From: Atopobium sp.
GTDB taxonomy: Bacteria; Actinomycetota; Coriobacteriia; Coriobacteriales; Atopobiaceae
Length of the DNA: 8,227 nucleotides
Direction of reading: 5' to 3'
Assembly (NCBI GenBank): GCA_018376005.1
Contig: JAHACE010000102.1
Span: 1 to 8,227 of the forward strand
Positions 5,665 through 8,227 of the stretch are shown here, one piece after another. The notes under the pieces are model-generated. The model worked only from the letters and a program-made list of their open reading frames with translations, was not told the DNA's origin and did not search any database. Both the position numbers and the translations under genes were made by a program. Each line of letters starts with the position of its first letter. The stretch's first letter is position 1.

Positions 5665-6891
5665 TTATGCCGCCTTAGTTCTATGTCTGTAAACTGACTG
5701 GACAATTCCTACTGAGACAAGCTGGGCAATCATCGATGTTGATCCGAAGCTGATAAAAGGCAGAGGAATACCGGTAATAGGCATGATGCCAATACACATG
5801 CCAACGTTTTGCAAAACCTGGAACGACCACATAGCCGCACAACCAACAAGTACCAGCTTAGAGAAGGTATTCTCGGTCTTCATAGCAAACAGAATAGTTG
5901 CAAAAATCATCCATGCAAAAAGTGAAAGCATAACGAATGCGCCAAGGAAGCCAAACTCTTCCGAGAAGAGCGCAAAAACAAAGTCTGTGTGCGCCTCAGG
6001 TAAGAATCGACCACTTGCCTGCGTAGCGTTACCTGGTCCTTTTCCAATAAAGCCACCAGAGCCTACGGCAATTTTTGCCTGCTGCAGGTTATAGCCATCT
6101 CCTGATGGATCAACTGATGGATCCAAAAAGACGGTAAGACGCTTCATCTGGTACTCCTTAAGAATGTGAGGAATACCAGGAATCATCGAAGTCACAACAA
6201 CAAGAGCTACAACGGCAATGAGCAAAAGAACGGTCACAAGAATCCAAGAACGTTTTGCGCCAGAGCAAATGATGATAGTAGCTCCGATAACCAAAATAAT
6301 CAGGCCGGTTCCCAGGTCAGGCAAAAGCATAATGGAGCCGAATGGAACCATCAGCGTTCCACAGAGCTTTACATAGTCCCTCAGTGTTTCTACCTTGCCG
6401 TTATACTGAGCACACACTGAAGCCATAAGGAAAATTGTGACAATCTTTCCCAGCTCAGACGGCTGGAATCTAAAGCCAACAAGCGGGATATTAACCCAAC
6501 CAGTCATACCCTTGACCGAGACACCAAAGCCTGGAACCTTAGGCAAAATCATCAATACAACAACGCCAACAAGCAGCACGTTTGTCATATTTGCTAGTGC
6601 TCTGTAGTCATAGCGCCACATAAGCGTGGCAAAAATAAGACCCAAACCAATGCCCAGAAGGTGCCTAGGAAAACTGGCTTCAGCAATGTTCATTGATGCG
6701 GTCCAAATAACCACAATACCAATGAGGACGAGAAGAGCCGCGGGAACAAGCTGCGCAAGATAGAGATTGTTCAGAATATTCTTGCCAGTAAGTCTCTCTT
6801 TCTTAGCAAGACCGCCTGAAGGAATACCTCCACGCCTTCTAAAGGGAGAATTCATTCTCTGTTTTGTAACTGCAGATGAATCAAGTGCCAT
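5665..6891 (-). CDS. rodA: RodA, SEDS-family peptidoglycan glycosyltransferase
   Basis: Polytopic membrane enzyme that polymerises lipid II into glycan strands during lateral wall synthesis, together with PBP2. The 408 residues include about ten hydrophobic segments after a basic cytoplasmic N-terminus of about 42 residues (RRRGG, KKER). SEDS landmarks are in order: RFQPSELGKI (141-150), PDLGTG (191-196), YQMKRLTVFLDPSVDPSGDGYN (247-268), VGSGGFIGKGPG (276-287), LPEAHTDFVFA (297-307), EEFGFLG (311-317) and PITGIPLPFISFGSTS (371-386). Asp261 in VDPSG aligns with the catalytic Asp known in E. coli FtsW (Asp297). RodA rather than FtsW is chosen because the gene directly follows a PBP2 gene (15-bp gap). 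A strong ribosome binding site, AAGGAGG, overlaps the end of the PBP2 gene. An internal Met13 could be an alternative start. Confidence 0.95.
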   Translation of the reverse strand: MALDSSAVTKQRMNSPFRRRGGIPSGGLAKKERLTGKNILNNLYLAQLVPAALLVLIGIVVIWTASMNIAEASFPRHLLGIGLGLIFATLMWRYDYRALANMTNVLLVGVVVLMILPKVPGFGVSVKGMTGWVNIPLVGFRFQPSELGKIVTIFLMASVCAQYNGKVETLRDYVKLCGTLMVPFGSIMLLPDLGTGLIILVIGATIIICSGAKRSWILVTVLLLIAVVALVVVTSMIPGIPHILKEYQMKRLTVFLDPSVDPSGDGYNLQQAKIAVGSGGFIGKGPGNATQASGRFLPEAHTDFVFALFSEEFGFLGAFVMLSLFAWMIFATILFAMKTENTFSKLVLVGCAAMWSFQVLQNVGMCIGIMPITGIPLPFISFGSTSMIAQLVSVGIVQSVYRHRTKAA

Positions 6892-6906
6892 GGGTTTCTC
6901 GCCTCC

Positions 6907-8227
6907 TTACCTACCAACATTGTCTGGCTGATTATAAATTGCGCCAAAGACGTCTCGAACAATATACATACCAGAACCTGCGCCAGAAGGTGCGCAATCA
7001 AGGTTTGCAGCAACAACGTACTGAGGCTTATCAGCAGGTGCATAGCCAACAAACCAACCAACGGGCTCTCCGACGGACTGCCGCTCAGCGGTACCTGTCT
7101 TACCATTAACCGTGACATCAAGATTGGTCCAGTGGACAGTCTGAGAAGCGGATTCCTCATAGACAACGCCGTAAAGGCCACGAGCAACAATGTCTCGGTG
7201 CTCATCTTTTTCTTCAGGCGTCAGGATGACTTCGTTTTTGTACTCAATAACAGAGCCGTTACCATTTCTGGCGTTAATACTCTTCAGAACGTGAGGTTTA
7301 TAAATTGGGCCTCTGTTTGCAATGCCGCAATAGGCATTTGCCATCTGAAGGCAGGTTACCAAAAGGTCACCCTGGCCAATAGCAAGGTTACAGTTGTCGC
7401 CACCCTGCCACTTACGAGCATCATCAGGAGAGCTCGTAAAGTAATTCCACTTCCATTCTGCATCTGGAACGCGGCCAGATGCCTCTTCAGGAAGGTCAAT
7501 ACCAGAAAGCGCACCAAGTCCAAAGGCACGGAATGTCTCTTGCATGCCCTCGGGATGATCGTTGTTGTAGAAGAAGCCCTTACCAATCTCGTAAAAAACG
7601 ATATCGCAAGAGTTGGTGATACCGGTAATGAGGTTAACCGTGCCGTGGCCAGAAAGCAGCCAGCAATGCATACCGTACTGCTCGCCAAATCCAGTCCAGA
7701 AACCTGTGCAATACCAGCTGGAATTTCCATCGCAAATGCCGTACTTGAGTCCAGCAAAGGTAGTAAGCGCCTTGATGGTAGAGCCAGATGGATACTGGCC
7801 CGCAATAGCACGGTTCATCAACGGGTAGTTTGCTTCTTCAGAAGAAAGCGTATCCCAGTCAGAACTGGAAATACCTCCAACAAACATTGAAGGTGAATAC
7901 GTTGGATAGCTTGCCATAGCAATAACTTCACCGTTGGTGCAATCAAGTGCCACCACACTTGCACTGCGACCTTGGAAGTCTTGAGACCTAACGGTATTGA
8001 TAACGCTGACCAGCGATGCTTCTGCTGCTTTTTGAATGTTTGCATCAATGGTTAGAACAACGTCTGAGCCACTCTGCGGCGCAATAGACGTTGAGTGCGA
8101 AAGTACATTACCAGCAGCGTCAACATATACCGTTTGTTCACCACGAACACCCTGAAGAGCGGACTCGTACTGATACTCAACACCCGTTTGTCCCACGATA
8201 TCGCCGTGGGCATACACAAAGCCGCCA
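6907..8227 (-). CDS. mrdA: Penicillin-binding protein 2 (class B transpeptidase), N-terminus beyond the window
   Basis: Transpeptidase that cross-links peptidoglycan outside the membrane in complex with RodA. The visible 439 residues open in the pedestal domain (GQTGVEYQYESALQGVRGEQ) and contain the whole transpeptidase domain. Numbered from the first full codon, the active-site SxxK is Ser149-Thr-Ile-Lys152 in YPSGSTIK, the second motif is SCD at 206-208 (SxD, the form usual in PBP2 rather than SxN), and KTG is at 376-378 in NGKTGTAERQ. GQGDLLVT before KTG is also typical. The reading frame is open to the right edge, so membrane anchor and start are missing; an internal GTG at 8217 is not the start. 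Several cysteines between 164 and 188 fit the conserved loop of the family. Its stop lies 15 bp from rodA, making an elongasome operon. Confidence 0.95.
   Translation of the reverse strand, partial: GGFVYAHGDIVGQTGVEYQYESALQGVRGEQTVYVDAAGNVLSHSTSIAPQSGSDVVLTIDANIQKAAEASLVSVINTVRSQDFQGRSASVVALDCTNGEVIAMASYPTYSPSMFVGGISSSDWDTLSSEEANYPLMNRAIAGQYPSGSTIKALTTFAGLKYGICDGNSSWYCTGFWTGFGEQYGMHCWLLSGHGTVNLITGITNSCDIVFYEIGKGFFYNNDHPEGMQETFRAFGLGALSGIDLPEEASGRVPDAEWKWNYFTSSPDDARKWQGGDNCNLAIGQGDLLVTCLQMANAYCGIANRGPIYKPHVLKSINARNGNGSVIEYKNEVILTPEEKDEHRDIVARGLYGVVYEESASQTVHWTNLDVTVNGKTGTAERQSVGEPVGWFVGYAPADKPQYVVAANLDCAPSGAGSGMYIVRDVFGAIYNQPDNVGR

Noticed and set aside
7132..7890. 252-codon plus-strand open frame opposite the PBP2 gene
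   Set aside because: It lies antisense to the transpeptidase domain with all catalytic motifs intact on the minus strand, and its own translation has no recognisable domain.

Overview
All protein-coding genes in this window lie on the minus strand, so transcription runs from high to low coordinates. Base composition is moderate. The content (MreB-type elongasome genes, the paired radical SAM and DUF2344 genes, rplU-rpmA, and an ECF transporter led by a Trp-codon leader peptide) suggests a low-to-moderate-GC Actinomycetota, most likely a Coriobacteriia member of the Atopobium/Lancefieldella/Olsenella type. That placement is inference from gene content and composition; no rRNA or other decisive marker is present.

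Layout in the direction of transcription. (1) 8227 to 2233 is one tight gene string: the C-terminal part of penicillin-binding protein 2 (mrdA), rodA, a small unrecognised gene, a DUF697-like gene that overlaps it, a B12-binding-like radical SAM protein of the TIGR03960 type, and its DUF2344 partner. Gaps are 3 to 31 bp with one 17-bp overlap. The first two genes form the cell-elongation glycosyltransferase/transpeptidase pair. (2) 2218 to 1341 is a ribosomal protein unit: a promoter, a structured leader of about 145 nt, rplU (L21), rpmA (L27) and a strong terminator with a cUUCGg loop. (3) 1283 to 1 is an amino-acid uptake unit: a promoter, a 20-codon leader peptide with three consecutive Trp codons, an intrinsic terminator, an ECF S component and the start of an ECF ATPase that runs off the left edge.

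The most notable element is the leader of unit 3. It has all the parts of a classical ribosome-dependent tryptophan attenuator: a strong ribosome binding site, a Trp-Trp-Trp peptide, a 9-bp early hairpin, a 10-bp antiterminator and an 8-bp terminator followed by seven U. The positions fit a stalled ribosome freeing the antiterminator strand and a ribosome at the stop codon masking it. This lets an otherwise unassigned ECF S component be predicted as a tryptophan (or Trp-related) transporter. A second candidate switch is the rplU leader, where two perfect hairpins share bases and cannot form together.
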